Below, one piece after another: positions 43,011 to 50,943 of a stretch of DNA of 64,000 nt. The notes beneath the pieces are model-generated. The model was not told the DNA's origin, ran no database searches, and saw only the letters and a list, made by a program, of their open reading frames with translations. The translations under genes were made by a program, and so were the position numbers. Within the stretch, counting starts at the first letter, position 1, and each line of letters opens with the position of its first letter. Source of the DNA: a bacterium (GTDB lineage: Bacteria; Vulcanimicrobiota; Xenobia; Xenobiales; JADMJV01); NCBI GenBank assembly GCA_018266105.1, contig JAFEBA010000002.1, positions 1 through 64,000 of the forward strand, given 5' to 3'.

Positions 43011-43435
43011 AAGGCAGTCCAGGCCTCCGGATCGTCCAGAGGCAAACAAGGCAAAGCGCCCAGCCGGTCACCAATGGTGGCCAGCAGGGCGCTTTCTTTC
43101 ATGAAGGGAGGCTGTCCACGCAGCACCTCCAGCTTCGGAAAAGGCGAGGCCTTACCACCCTCGATCAGCAGAAGGTCAAAGCGGGGAGCGAGCCACATAG
43201 CCAGCTCAGTCCAATCCAGCTGGCCGCGCAACTGAATTCCGTTGGGGGTAGCCAGGCCCGTACAATCTGCCCGGAGACGAGCGCTGTCCTTGCCGGACTG
43301 ATCTTCGGGCAGGGGGTGATGGCTGTGTTTGAGTGCGGCAACCCGCCAGCCCAGGCCACGCAAGTGATCCAGCCAGCGTTCCAGAACGGTCGTTTTGCCG
43401 CTACCGCTGCGCCCCACCAGGCACAGAATGTTCAT
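42950..43435 (-). CDS. mobB: Molybdopterin-guanine dinucleotide biosynthesis protein MobB
   Basis: The 161-residue P-loop protein has Walker A GRSGSGKTT at the N-terminus, then LKHSHHPLPEDQSGKDSARL and DLLLIEGGK, the classic MobB blocks. MobB assists MobA in attaching GMP to molybdopterin, so this organism probably has molybdenum enzymes. The ATG overlaps the stop of the HAD gene upstream (ATGA). The last 20 codons run antisense to the end of the kinase gene; the C-terminal tail is poorly conserved in the family, so this is acceptable. Confidence 0.87.
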   Translation of the reverse strand: MNILCLVGRSGSGKTTVLERWLDHLRGLGWRVAALKHSHHPLPEDQSGKDSARLRADCTGLATPNGIQLRGQLDWTELAMWLAPRFDLLLIEGGKASPFPKLEVLRGQPPFMKESALLATIGDRLGALPCLPLDDPEAWTAFYTSEASRNKGSSALPKLSS

Positions 43436-44205
43436 TTCAAGCTATCGAGCACGGCCTGATAGAGATCTTCGGGGCGGTCGACCAGAATGTCGGGTCCCGC
43501 CTGACGCACTCGGGCCGGACTCACCCAGCCGTAGGTTACGCCTACCGTTTTCAATCCGTTGAACTGTCCTGCGTCCACGTCCAGCGGAGTATCTCCCACC
43601 ATCACGCCCCCACTGGCTTCCAGAATCTGCAGAGTCCGGGCCACTTTCTCGCGCTTGGCCGAACTACCGTCCTCTCCACCCGTAAAGTGCTTAAAGTAGC
43701 TGTCCAAACCGGCTTCCTGGGCCTTGGCCAGCAGAGCCTGCTCGGGGCTACCGGTGGGCTCGCCCCGGACCGCCACCACCGGGGGATGCGGCGCGGGCCC
43801 TGAGTCAGGCTGGCCCTGACCCTGATGGCCCAGCACCACGGTCTGCAAGTGGAGCTCCTGGCGCATACGCTGCCGGATCAGTTGGGAATGGGTGGTGGAT
43901 ACGATGGCCAGGGGTGCGACCTGACTCCAACGACGCAAATTGTCCGCGATCCCCGGGAAAAGTGGAGCCTTGGCGTAATCCAACCACTGGTCAGCCCAAA
44001 CCTGGACCTCCTCGAACTCCTTCACCGAGAAACCCATCTCGTAGTAGTTCTCTTCCCAGCGCGGATTATACCACTCCAAAAACTCCGCCATCGAGGCAAT
44101 GGGCAACTTCTTATTCCAAAGCCGGGCCGCTTCGATGTAGAGATCGTAATAAAGCGAGCGTGAATCGCAGAGCACGCCGTCCCAATCCAACAAAATCGCT
44201 TTCAA
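43432..44205 (-). CDS. HAD superfamily hydrolase
   Basis: This 257-residue haloacid-dehalogenase-type phosphatase carries motif I LLDWDGVLCDS with both Asp, motif II Ser/Thr in AIVSTTH, and motif IV GVMVGDTPLDVDAG. An insertion of about 30-35 residues rich in Gly/Pro/Gln (GHQGQGQPDSGPAPHP) follows motif II, where close relatives usually continue directly. It may be a flexible loop. TTG 44205 was chosen as start because GGGAGG lies 5 nt upstream and motif I then falls at the N-terminus; a longer ATG form begins at 44253. Its substrate is unknown; phosphoglycolate is typical of the family. Confidence 0.83.
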   Translation of the reverse strand: MKAILLDWDGVLCDSRSLYYDLYIEAARLWNKKLPIASMAEFLEWYNPRWEENYYEMGFSVKEFEEVQVWADQWLDYAKAPLFPGIADNLRRWSQVAPLAIVSTTHSQLIRQRMRQELHLQTVVLGHQGQGQPDSGPAPHPPVVAVRGEPTGSPEQALLAKAQEAGLDSYFKHFTGGEDGSSAKREKVARTLQILEASGGVMVGDTPLDVDAGQFNGLKTVGVTYGWVSPARVRQAGPDILVDRPEDLYQAVLDSLK

Positions 44206-44251
44206 GCCAACCTCCCAGGGAACCCCACAAGCGCGTCCGAACGGCACAGCC

Positions 44252-44662
44252 ATGGAGAGTCTAAGTCAAATTCCGGTTCGTTATGCAGAAACCGACCGCA
44301 TGGGAGTGATTCATCATTCCCATTACCCGGTCTATTTCGAGCAAGGTCGCACCGACTTTTTTATCGAGCATTTAAGACCCTATGCCGAATTTGAGGCCCA
44401 GGGTGTTCAGGCTCCAGTTCTTTCGTATCAGGTTGAGATCCTGGGGCGAGCCACCTACGGGGATCTTTTGAAAGTGAGCACGCGTGCCGACTGGATGAAA
44501 GGTGTGCGCCTTCAGATGAGCTATCGAATCCGGGTGGAAGAACGTGAAGTGGCTGCCGGCAGCAGCCTGCACGCCCTGGTGGACTCCACCATGAAGCCGG
44601 TCAACCCGCGCAAATTCCCCGAGCTGTATCAGGAACTTCTAAAGGTTTTCCCCCGCCCGTGA
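44252..44662 (+). CDS. YbgC-like acyl-CoA thioesterase (hotdog fold)
   Basis: This 136-residue 4HBT-family protein has VRYAETDRMGVIHHSHYPVYFEQGR, which contains the catalytic Asp region, near residues 9-33, and ends in the usual RKFPELYQEL helix. It should hydrolyse acyl-CoA thioesters in the cytosol. It overlaps the following DUF5522 gene by 4 bp. No tol-pal genes are nearby, so a Tol link is not supported here. Confidence 0.9.
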   Translation: MESLSQIPVRYAETDRMGVIHHSHYPVYFEQGRTDFFIEHLRPYAEFEAQGVQAPVLSYQVEILGRATYGDLLKVSTRADWMKGVRLQMSYRIRVEEREVAAGSSLHALVDSTMKPVNPRKFPELYQELLKVFPRP

Positions 44663-44910
44663 GCTCCTTGCAGGACGACGAATTCTACATGGATAAAGGA
44701 CTGTTCGTTCTTACCGAACGTTTTCTTTGGAGACGTGGCTATTGCTGCGGAAGTGGCTGCCGCCACTGCCCCTACGATCACGAGTCCGTTCCGCCTCGAA
44801 CCAAAGAGAAATTGGCACAGCCCGTATTCTTTTTCGGAAAACATCCAGGAGAAGCTGATGATGAAAAAACTGATGATTCTAGCAGCTCTGACCGCACCAG
44901 CTCTGGCTGA
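44659..44910 (+). CDS. DUF5522 protein (small cysteine-rich)
   Basis: The frame encodes up to 83 residues, with the diagnostic WRRGYCCGSGCRHCPYDHE motif at about 25-43. That cluster of four cysteines likely binds a metal, and the family function is unknown. The start GTG overlaps the thioesterase stop (GTGA). The last about 17 codons overlap the next gene in another frame and are low complexity (Asp/Ser-rich), so only the first 60 residues are typical of the family. Confidence 0.8.
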   Translation: MSSLQDDEFYMDKGLFVLTERFLWRRGYCCGSGCRHCPYDHESVPPRTKEKLAQPVFFFGKHPGEADDEKTDDSSSSDRTSSG

Positions 44911-45562
44911 CCCCCAACTGTTCGTGCGCAATCAGCCTTTTGCCGGGCCGGTCCGCTGGTTTCCAGCCCGTACTCTGGCGCCCCTGGACGGACTGCTGGA
45001 ATCACTGGGCTGCAGCTGGCAGGTCGACCAGGGCAAACTGCATGTGAAGTGCTCCACTTCCGGGCAAGGCGGGCCGGCCATCAAAGAGATTCTGCCCATC
45101 AGCCTGGAGGGTCGCACCGTTCGACTAGAACAGCATATCCAGCAAGACCGCATCTTTGTGGACGTGGACCAGGTCGCCTCGGCCCTGCAGTGTTCTTATC
45201 GCAAGAGCGCCGACGGCACCGTGGATTTGTATGGACCGCTGCTCTCCCAGGGCTTGGGCCAGGGGGCCTTGCGCGGCGACAGCACCCAGCCCGAGTTTCC
45301 GGTCCGTCTCGAGAAAGTCCAGATAACCCAAATGGGCGGGGCGATGCGCGGCTTCGCGCGCATCAGGCATCAGGGCCAGCAAGCCTTCAAGTGGGTGCTG
45401 GTGCGAGTTTCCGTCTATGAAAAGAGCGGTCGCCAGGTAGCCCGGTGCACCGAGCTGGTGCGCGAACTCCAGCCCGGTGCGGAGGCTTTTGTGCAGTTTC
45501 CGAAGCTGGTCGGCGAAGCCCAGAACCCGGTCACCAAAGTGGAGTTCGAAGCTCGCCCCTGA
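44858..45562 (+). CDS. Exported protein with copper-amine-oxidase-like stalk domain
   Basis: This 234-residue protein has a signal peptide (Met-Met-Lys-Lys start, cleavage after Ala-Leu-Ala). Residues about 30-120 resemble the copper amine oxidase N-terminal/stalk repeat found in secreted proteins: VRWFPARTLAPLDGLLESLG, then Gly-Lys-Leu-His-Val, and later IFVDVDQVASAL. The C-terminal half (about 140-234) is a beta domain like FxLyD-type modules (RGFARIRHQG, then VLVRVSVYEKSGRQV). AGGAG lies before ATG 44858; ATG 44861 is equally possible. The 53-bp overlap with the DUF5522 frame is unusual. Confidence 0.7.
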   Translation: MMKKLMILAALTAPALADPQLFVRNQPFAGPVRWFPARTLAPLDGLLESLGCSWQVDQGKLHVKCSTSGQGGPAIKEILPISLEGRTVRLEQHIQQDRIFVDVDQVASALQCSYRKSADGTVDLYGPLLSQGLGQGALRGDSTQPEFPVRLEKVQITQMGGAMRGFARIRHQGQQAFKWVLVRVSVYEKSGRQVARCTELVRELQPGAEAFVQFPKLVGEAQNPVTKVEFEARP

Positions 45563-45563
45563 G

Positions 45564-46871
45564 CTACTTCACCACGCGCAGCCGGCCAGTGGAGCTGTTG
45601 CGCTGATCGCGTCCTCGGTGTCGAGCGATAAGGTCCATGATGGTGCGTGCCAGTCGGTCGGGGTCGTGGCGCACCCAGTCAGTTTCACTGAGCAGACTGG
45701 TTCCCACCCCTTCCACACCCAGAGCGGCCAGCCGCTCCAGCTGCGGATCCACAGGAGTAGAGCCCTCAGCGCGATATTTTTCAGCCAGCTTCTCTGGGTC
45801 TCCCAGATTGACCAGCACATAGTCCAGGCCGACGTCGGCGTGAGCGAGCAAAGCCTCGACATGATCAGCCGCCCCCATCCCGTCGGTTTCGCCAGGCTGA
45901 GTCATCACGTTGCAAATGTAGATTTTGGGTGCAGTGGAGCGACGAATTGCCTCGGCGATTTCAGGCACCAGCAAATTGGGAACCACGCTGGTGTAAAGAC
46001 TGCCCGGGCCCAGCAAGATCGCGTCGGCCTGGTCCAGGGCTGCAATCACCTGCTGTGGAGGTCTTACTTCGGCGGGTTCCAGGCTGATGCGATCAATATG
46101 GCGTCCGGCGCCATGCTTGGGAATATTGGATTCACCCGTGGTCGTACTGCCGTCACTGTAACGGGCGCTCAGATTGACTGGATTCAGGGTGGCCGGCAGA
46201 ACCTGACCGCGCACAGCCAGAATCTGACTCGAGAGGCGAATCGCCACCTCGAAGTCACCGGCCAGGTCGGTCAGAGCAGCCAGAAAGAGATTGCCAAAAG
46301 AGTGCCCTTCCAGGCCACCCTGGGCGAAGCGATAACGGAAGAGTTCTTTAAGTAGGGATTCGTCATCGGCCAGGGCGACCAGACAGTTACGCACATCCCC
46401 AGGAGCCAAAATACCCAGATCCTGACGCAACTTCCCCGAGCTACCACCGTCGTCACTGACGGCGACCACGGCCGTCACATTGCTGGTAAAAGCCTTCAGC
46501 CCGCGCAGCAGGGTGGATAGCCCGGTTCCCCCACCGATGGCCACCAGCTTGAGACCCTGATCCAGGTAGCGCCGGTCATAGAGAACCTCGACCAGCTGTT
46601 TGCGCGGCTGAAAAGCGACGGCGGAACTCAATATCTGAAAGAAACGGCGCAAGGCGAAGACCACAATGCAAAGACCGACAATCATCAGCAGGGTCCCCGT
46701 CACCTTGGGTGGTACCGGTGGGTCGCCTACCCAATGGCGCACGCGCACGGCCACGAAATCCGCCGCCATCAACAATCCAGCCGAAAAAGCGATGCCGCCC
46801 AACGTAGCTAAAAAAAGCCAGCGCTTGATCTGCATACCTGGGGCAAACCACTTGAGGGAATTCATTGCCAC
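45564..46871 (-). CDS. yvcK: YvcK/CofD-like UDP-GlcNAc-binding protein
   Basis: The 435-residue protein has two N-terminal membrane helices (about 18-38 and 58-78), as in cyanobacterial-type YvcK. The CofD-like domain follows: LVAIGGGTGLSTLLRGLK, VAVSDDGGSSGKLR, LAPGDVRNCLVAL, HSFGNLFLAALT and ADAILLGPGSLYTSVVPNLL. YvcK controls cell-wall precursor flux and gluconeogenic growth. Its GTG start overlaps the rapZ stop (TAGTG); an ATG two codons later is possible. The usual third gene, whiA, is absent. Confidence 0.92.
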   Translation of the reverse strand: MAMNSLKWFAPGMQIKRWLFLATLGGIAFSAGLLMAADFVAVRVRHWVGDPPVPPKVTGTLLMIVGLCIVVFALRRFFQILSSAVAFQPRKQLVEVLYDRRYLDQGLKLVAIGGGTGLSTLLRGLKAFTSNVTAVVAVSDDGGSSGKLRQDLGILAPGDVRNCLVALADDESLLKELFRYRFAQGGLEGHSFGNLFLAALTDLAGDFEVAIRLSSQILAVRGQVLPATLNPVNLSARYSDGSTTTGESNIPKHGAGRHIDRISLEPAEVRPPQQVIAALDQADAILLGPGSLYTSVVPNLLVPEIAEAIRRSTAPKIYICNVMTQPGETDGMGAADHVEALLAHADVGLDYVLVNLGDPEKLAEKYRAEGSTPVDPQLERLAALGVEGVGTSLLSETDWVRHDPDRLARTIMDLIARHRGRDQRNSSTGRLRVVK

Positions 46872-47752
46872 TAAATCGCGGCGACCCTTCGCTGCTCGCG
46901 CTCGATGTCACGATGCTGAACCGTGACCACATAGCCGGACCGGCGTAAGTCCTTGGAGATTCGATCGGCGATGGCCGTGGAACGATGCTGCCCCCCCGTA
47001 CAACCGATCGCCAGCGTAACCTGATGCTTGCCTTCTTGCTGGTATTTAGGAAAAAGGAACAGCAACAGACCTTCCACCCGCTCCAAAAACTCCTTGGCGT
47101 CCGAGCGTTCCAGCACAAACTTGGCAACCGGAGCATCCAGGCCGGTCAACCGGCGCAGGTCGGGGACATAGTAAGGGTTGGCGATAAAGCGCACGTCGAA
47201 GACCAGATCGGCATCCGGCGGCAAACCGTGCTTGAAACCAAAGCTGACCACATGAACCTGAACCTTGCTCAGGTCCACTTCCAACTCCAGAGTTTCGCGC
47301 AAGAGAACCTGCAGCTGACTGGGAGTCAGATTGCTGGTATCCAGAATGGCCGAGGCCATGGAGCGGAGGCCGGCCAGTTCCCGGGCTTCCTGCTGGATGG
47401 CCTGCAGCACCCCGCCCTGATTGGTAAGAGGGTGACGTCTGCGCGTCTCGGAGAAGCGCCGCACCAGAACGGCCTCGTTGGCCTCAAAAAAGATGATCTG
47501 CGGCTCGAAGCCCATGGCCGGCAGTTGATTGAGGGCCTCTTGCAGCTCGGGAAAAAAACTGCGCCCTCGCACGTCGATCACCATGGCCAGACGGTTGACC
47601 GAAGACGAAGCGCACAATTCGGCAAATTTCGGAATCAGCGCGGGGGGCAGGTTATCCACACAGAAAAAACCATCGTCTTCCAGGCTCTTCACGGCCAGAC
47701 TCTTCCCCGCGCCGGACAAACCGGTCAAGATAACGAATTTTTGTTGCTCCAC
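46871..47752 (-). CDS. rapZ: RapZ family nucleotide-binding protein
   Basis: This 293-residue P-loop protein has Walker A LTGLSGAGKS at the N-terminus, VDNLPPALIPKF, FFEANEAVLVRRFSETRRRHPL, and the C-terminal block VTLAIGCTGGQHRS. RapZ acts in E. coli as an RNase E adapter and glucosamine-6-phosphate sensor; in other bacteria it partners with YvcK. GTG 47752 puts the P-loop near the N-terminus as usual. A TTG at 47797 would add 15 unlike residues. Neither has a clear Shine-Dalgarno. Confidence 0.92.
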   Translation of the reverse strand: MEQQKFVILTGLSGAGKSLAVKSLEDDGFFCVDNLPPALIPKFAELCASSSVNRLAMVIDVRGRSFFPELQEALNQLPAMGFEPQIIFFEANEAVLVRRFSETRRRHPLTNQGGVLQAIQQEARELAGLRSMASAILDTSNLTPSQLQVLLRETLELEVDLSKVQVHVVSFGFKHGLPPDADLVFDVRFIANPYYVPDLRRLTGLDAPVAKFVLERSDAKEFLERVEGLLLFLFPKYQQEGKHQVTLAIGCTGGQHRSTAIADRISKDLRRSGYVVTVQHRDIEREQRRVAAI

Positions 47753-47828
47753 AAGAAGAGAGTTTCGGGCGCCTGACGAGAATCCTTTGCTCGCCAACTC
47801 AAAACAAGTGTTCGAAAAGGATCCCCCT

Positions 47829-48503
47829 ATGAAGTTCGTCCATTGCCTGCTGTTCCTGGGACTGTCTCTGGCGGCCCAGGCTCAACCTGTGACCAACTCG
47901 TTCCTGAAGGGCGAGTATGCCATCCCAAACGTCGGGGCAGCCAAAAATCTGGTGCGCGAATACTGCCGCGGTCCTCTCTATCGAGACGAGGTCAACTACG
48001 TCACCACCAAAGCGCGAGAGTATTTGGAAGTTCGTCTGCAGGCACCGGTTGACGGCAAACCCGCCATCGTGTTCGACATTGATGAGACCTGCCTGTCCAA
48101 CTTTCCTTACATGGACGAATTTGACTTTGCCTTTCAGAACGGGTCCTGGAACGCCTGGATCGATAAAGCCGCAGCCCCACCCCTTGAAGGCACGGTCGAG
48201 CTTTACAAGTATGCAAAAACCAAAGGATTGGCCATCATCTTCATTTCCGGCCGCAACCAGATGCAGCGACTGCAGACGGAGAATAATTTACGCCAGGCGG
48301 GCTTCGAAGGCTGGACCGAGCTGGTGCTCAAAGACATGGGCAGCACCCAGACTACGGTTGCGTTCAAGTCTGAAAACCGAAAACGCCTGGCCCAATCCGG
48401 CTACAACATTCTCGTGAATATCGGGGACCAGGACAGCGACCTGCAAGGCGGTTACGCCGAATCGACCTTCAAAATCCCCAACCCCATGTATTGGGTGCCT
48501 TGA
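47829..48503 (+). CDS. Exported acid phosphatase (HAD, class B / P4-type)
   Basis: This 224-residue secreted HAD phosphatase has a signal peptide with cleavage after Ala-Gln-Ala. The catalytic motif FDIDETCLSN (Asp nucleophile and acid) lies at about 80-89. FISGRN is motif II and NIGDQDSDL near the end carries the metal-binding acidic residues. The family (PF03767 type) includes the e(P4) 5'-nucleotidase and plant vegetative storage phosphatases. There is no lipobox, so it should be soluble and secreted or periplasmic. AAGGA lies 8 nt before ATG 47829. Confidence 0.88.
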   Translation: MKFVHCLLFLGLSLAAQAQPVTNSFLKGEYAIPNVGAAKNLVREYCRGPLYRDEVNYVTTKAREYLEVRLQAPVDGKPAIVFDIDETCLSNFPYMDEFDFAFQNGSWNAWIDKAAAPPLEGTVELYKYAKTKGLAIIFISGRNQMQRLQTENNLRQAGFEGWTELVLKDMGSTQTTVAFKSENRKRLAQSGYNILVNIGDQDSDLQGGYAESTFKIPNPMYWVP

Positions 48504-48564
48504 TGCGTAGGAACATGGAGACCTAACCCGAAAGCGCCCTCACCTCTGGAATGAAGGAACAACT

Positions 48565-48945
48565 GTGGAACCGGTCCTCCGAAGTTTTCTGTTTTGCGAA
48601 TCCGTAGTCCCGGCCCCGAGCGGCAAGATGAACTGCTACGGACTCTTTTCCGATCTGTTCGCGACGCAATTTCCGTACACTCAGCCCCGCTTTTCTTTGC
48701 TCCTGAGCTGGGGCGGGGGGCGTGGCTTTCAGGTGCAGGTGGTCAAGATGCTCAACCCGGCTAAAACCGCCTTGTTGCATCAATCTCCCGAAATGTACTT
48801 CACTCTAGAAGACGAGTCTCAATCGGCCCACGTGCAGATTGACATGAACCAGATCGTCTTCACCGAAGCTGGCTCCTACATCTTCCAGATTATGCTTCAT
48901 GGCCGTCAGGTGGCCGAGCATCGGCTCAACGTTCACCAGCTCTAG
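48565..48945 (+). CDS. Small DUF6941-like protein
   Basis: This 126-residue, beta-rich protein has a family-like pattern: FLFCESVVPAPSGKMNCYGL, then LFATQFPYTQPRFSLLLSW, VQVVKMLNP and a final HGRQVAEHRLNV strand. DUF6941-type proteins of this length are of unknown function; the match is from memory of the pattern. The GTG start has no strong Shine-Dalgarno. An efficient terminator follows. Confidence 0.65.
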   Translation: MEPVLRSFLFCESVVPAPSGKMNCYGLFSDLFATQFPYTQPRFSLLLSWGGGRGFQVQVVKMLNPAKTALLHQSPEMYFTLEDESQSAHVQIDMNQIVFTEAGSYIFQIMLHGRQVAEHRLNVHQL

Positions 48946-48974
48946 GCTTTTTTTCTCAAAGCCCAAGATGGCAT

Positions 48975-49007
48975 AAAAAAAGGCGACCCGCAAAGGTCGC
49001 CTTTTTT
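48975..49007 (+). terminator. Bidirectional intrinsic terminator
   Basis: AAAAAAGGCGACC (48976-48988) pairs with GGTCGCCTTTTTT (48995-49007) around a CGCAAA loop. It serves the small plus-strand gene and the convergent minus-strand gene ending at 49024. Confidence 0.92.
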
Positions 49008-49023
49008 CGGAAGTGGGTCCGTC

Positions 49024-49380
49024 TCAGGAGCGAAGCACCGGGCCCATCATCACGCCACCGGCTTGCATACCCGGCTCGAGGCCGCCCACGCGTCCACCAT
49101 TGATTGAGAAGCCAGCGTTGGCCCCAGGATTGACTCCTGAGATGGCCAAGGGCGGGGAGGCGGCTGCGGGCTGGGACGCTCCCCAGGCGGCCAGCAACTG
49201 ATTGGCTCCGCCCTCGCTTTCACCGAGCTCGGCCGATAAAGTCGAACGGTCACTGCTCGGAGCCGCACCTGCAACCGCTGTGGCGGGGGCAGTGCTATCC
49301 ACCTGGCCCAGAAGCGGCGTTCTGCCGACCTGACCATAACCGCGTAGGGCGTCTTGATTTCCAAGCCCTGAGATACTCAT
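49024..49380 (-). CDS. Hypothetical low-complexity protein
   Basis: The protein is unrecognised. It has 118 residues, is rich in Gly, Ala, Ser and Pro, and has no signal peptide or membrane helix. The N-terminus reads Met-Ser-Ile-Ser-Gly-Leu-Gly-Asn-Gln. ATG 49380 was chosen because GGAGG lies 5 nt upstream; a longer frame from 49428 lacks such a site. It could be an unstructured surface or scaffold protein. It ends just before the shared terminator. Confidence 0.55.
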   Translation of the reverse strand: MSISGLGNQDALRGYGQVGRTPLLGQVDSTAPATAVAGAAPSSDRSTLSAELGESEGGANQLLAAWGASQPAAASPPLAISGVNPGANAGFSINGGRVGGLEPGMQAGGVMMGPVLRS

Positions 49381-49557
49381 CACTGCCTCCATTGAATTGA
49401 CTGGATGTACTGGTTTGTTATCACTCACTCTAGTCCAGTCGGAAAGGCCCGTCTAAGCCCAACTCTTTAACAAATTGTTGCCAATGTTAACTTTTTCGCT
49501 CGTTTTGTTAACTTTTTGCATTACGGGACTTTGGATACTCTGCCCGAAGCCGACCCG

Positions 49558-50943
49558 ATGGGAAAAGTGGTGCGTCTGGCCGCGCTCTGGGGGTTGCTGG
49601 TCTTCTTCTGCAGAGGCTGGACAGTGCTGGGCTTGCGTTACCAACTCGAGTACGGCGAGGGTCACATGCTCGGGCTGGCTTACTTCCTCAAGAACGGGCA
49701 CTCAATTTATCATCCAGCCGCCGAGCCACCCTGGGTCTATGGGCTGCATCTGCCCTTCTACCTCTGGCTCATGGGCCTCTTCCTCGGGCCGCAACCGGAC
49801 TTTCTCCCGGGTCGCCTGATCAGCTTCCTGGCCGTGCTGACCGCTCTGGTCCTCTCCATCGGCTGGCTTTGGCGCCGCCGTGGGGGCCTGTGCGCCAGCG
49901 CCGCCCTCACCTTTATGCTGGTGCATCCACTGATCTTGGGCTGGGCCCCCCTGGCCCGAGTGGACAACCTGGGCTTTGCCCTGTCCGTTGTGGCCATCTT
50001 GCTGGCCCGCCCCCATCTCTCTATCTGGTTTTGCGCCCTGGCTTTCCTCACCAAGCAGTCCTTCGTGGCCGCCCCGCTGGCCCTGGCCTGGTGGTTCGGC
50101 CGGCCAAGCGGCACCAGGTTCCTGGGCACACTGGCAATCGGCCTGGCCCTGGTCCTGATGACGCTCCGATTGCCTCCAGGCGGGGGCCTGGTCAGTTCCT
50201 GGGGCGAGGCGTGGATGCTCTGGTCGAGCTATTTTCTGAGTATCTTACCGTTGCTGGCTCTGGCCTGGCTGGCTCCAAAGGACCTGGAAGAGACCCAACG
50301 GCTGCGGGCCTATGCTCTGGCCGCCCTGATCCCGGCGGCGGCCTGCCTGAAGCAGGGCTCCTACTATAACTATTTTCTGGAACTCCACTGGGCCCTCAGC
50401 ATGCTGGCCGGATTGGCGCTGGCGCGACCCCATCGCGCCGTCGGACTGCTGACCGCCGCCCAATTCGGCCTGGGCAGTCTGACTCAATTTCCCATTCTGC
50501 ATTCTCCCATCGAGCTCTTTCACTATGAGACGCTGCCGACCCTGAGCGGGCGCAGGCCCTGGTGGCTGGAGCAGTTTCAGGCATACGATCAGTTAGGTCC
50601 CTTGCTGGAACAACATCCTGGACCGGTGCTGGCCGAGCAATGCGGCAATCCCCTGCTCTTTGGTCGCGAACCGCTCGTCTGCGACTGCTACGCCTTACTG
50701 ATGGACCAGGCCCGGTCCGGGCAGTGGAATCCATCTCCGCTGATCGAAATGATCCGCCAGCGCAAGATTGCTCTCATCCTACTACAGCGCCTGGGTCCCG
50801 AGAACGCGCGCGTCCCGGGCTATGTCATGCAGCCCATCTTGGAAAACTACGAAGTCATTGGTCAGCTCGGCCAACGGGGCGACTTTATCCTCCTTCCTAA
50901 AACCAGGAACGATTCAGGCAATCGGCCAAACTCAGGGCCATGA
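49558..50943 (+). CDS. Multi-pass membrane protein, glycosyltransferase (GT-C/PMT)-like
   Basis: This 461-residue protein has about ten membrane helices. The early extracytoplasmic loop (RYQLEYGEGHML, with an acidic Glu near the first helix) and overall layout match GT39/GT-C type enzymes, which transfer sugars from polyprenyl-phosphate carriers to proteins or wall polymers. The second half has a soluble tail of about 100 residues. The function is inferred from topology only. ATG 49558 was chosen; a TTG at 49516 would add 14 polar residues. It overlaps the next gene by 4 bp. Confidence 0.65.
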   Translation: MGKVVRLAALWGLLVFFCRGWTVLGLRYQLEYGEGHMLGLAYFLKNGHSIYHPAAEPPWVYGLHLPFYLWLMGLFLGPQPDFLPGRLISFLAVLTALVLSIGWLWRRRGGLCASAALTFMLVHPLILGWAPLARVDNLGFALSVVAILLARPHLSIWFCALAFLTKQSFVAAPLALAWWFGRPSGTRFLGTLAIGLALVLMTLRLPPGGGLVSSWGEAWMLWSSYFLSILPLLALAWLAPKDLEETQRLRAYALAALIPAAACLKQGSYYNYFLELHWALSMLAGLALARPHRAVGLLTAAQFGLGSLTQFPILHSPIELFHYETLPTLSGRRPWWLEQFQAYDQLGPLLEQHPGPVLAEQCGNPLLFGREPLVCDCYALLMDQARSGQWNPSPLIEMIRQRKIALILLQRLGPENARVPGYVMQPILENYEVIGQLGQRGDFILLPKTRNDSGNRPNSGP

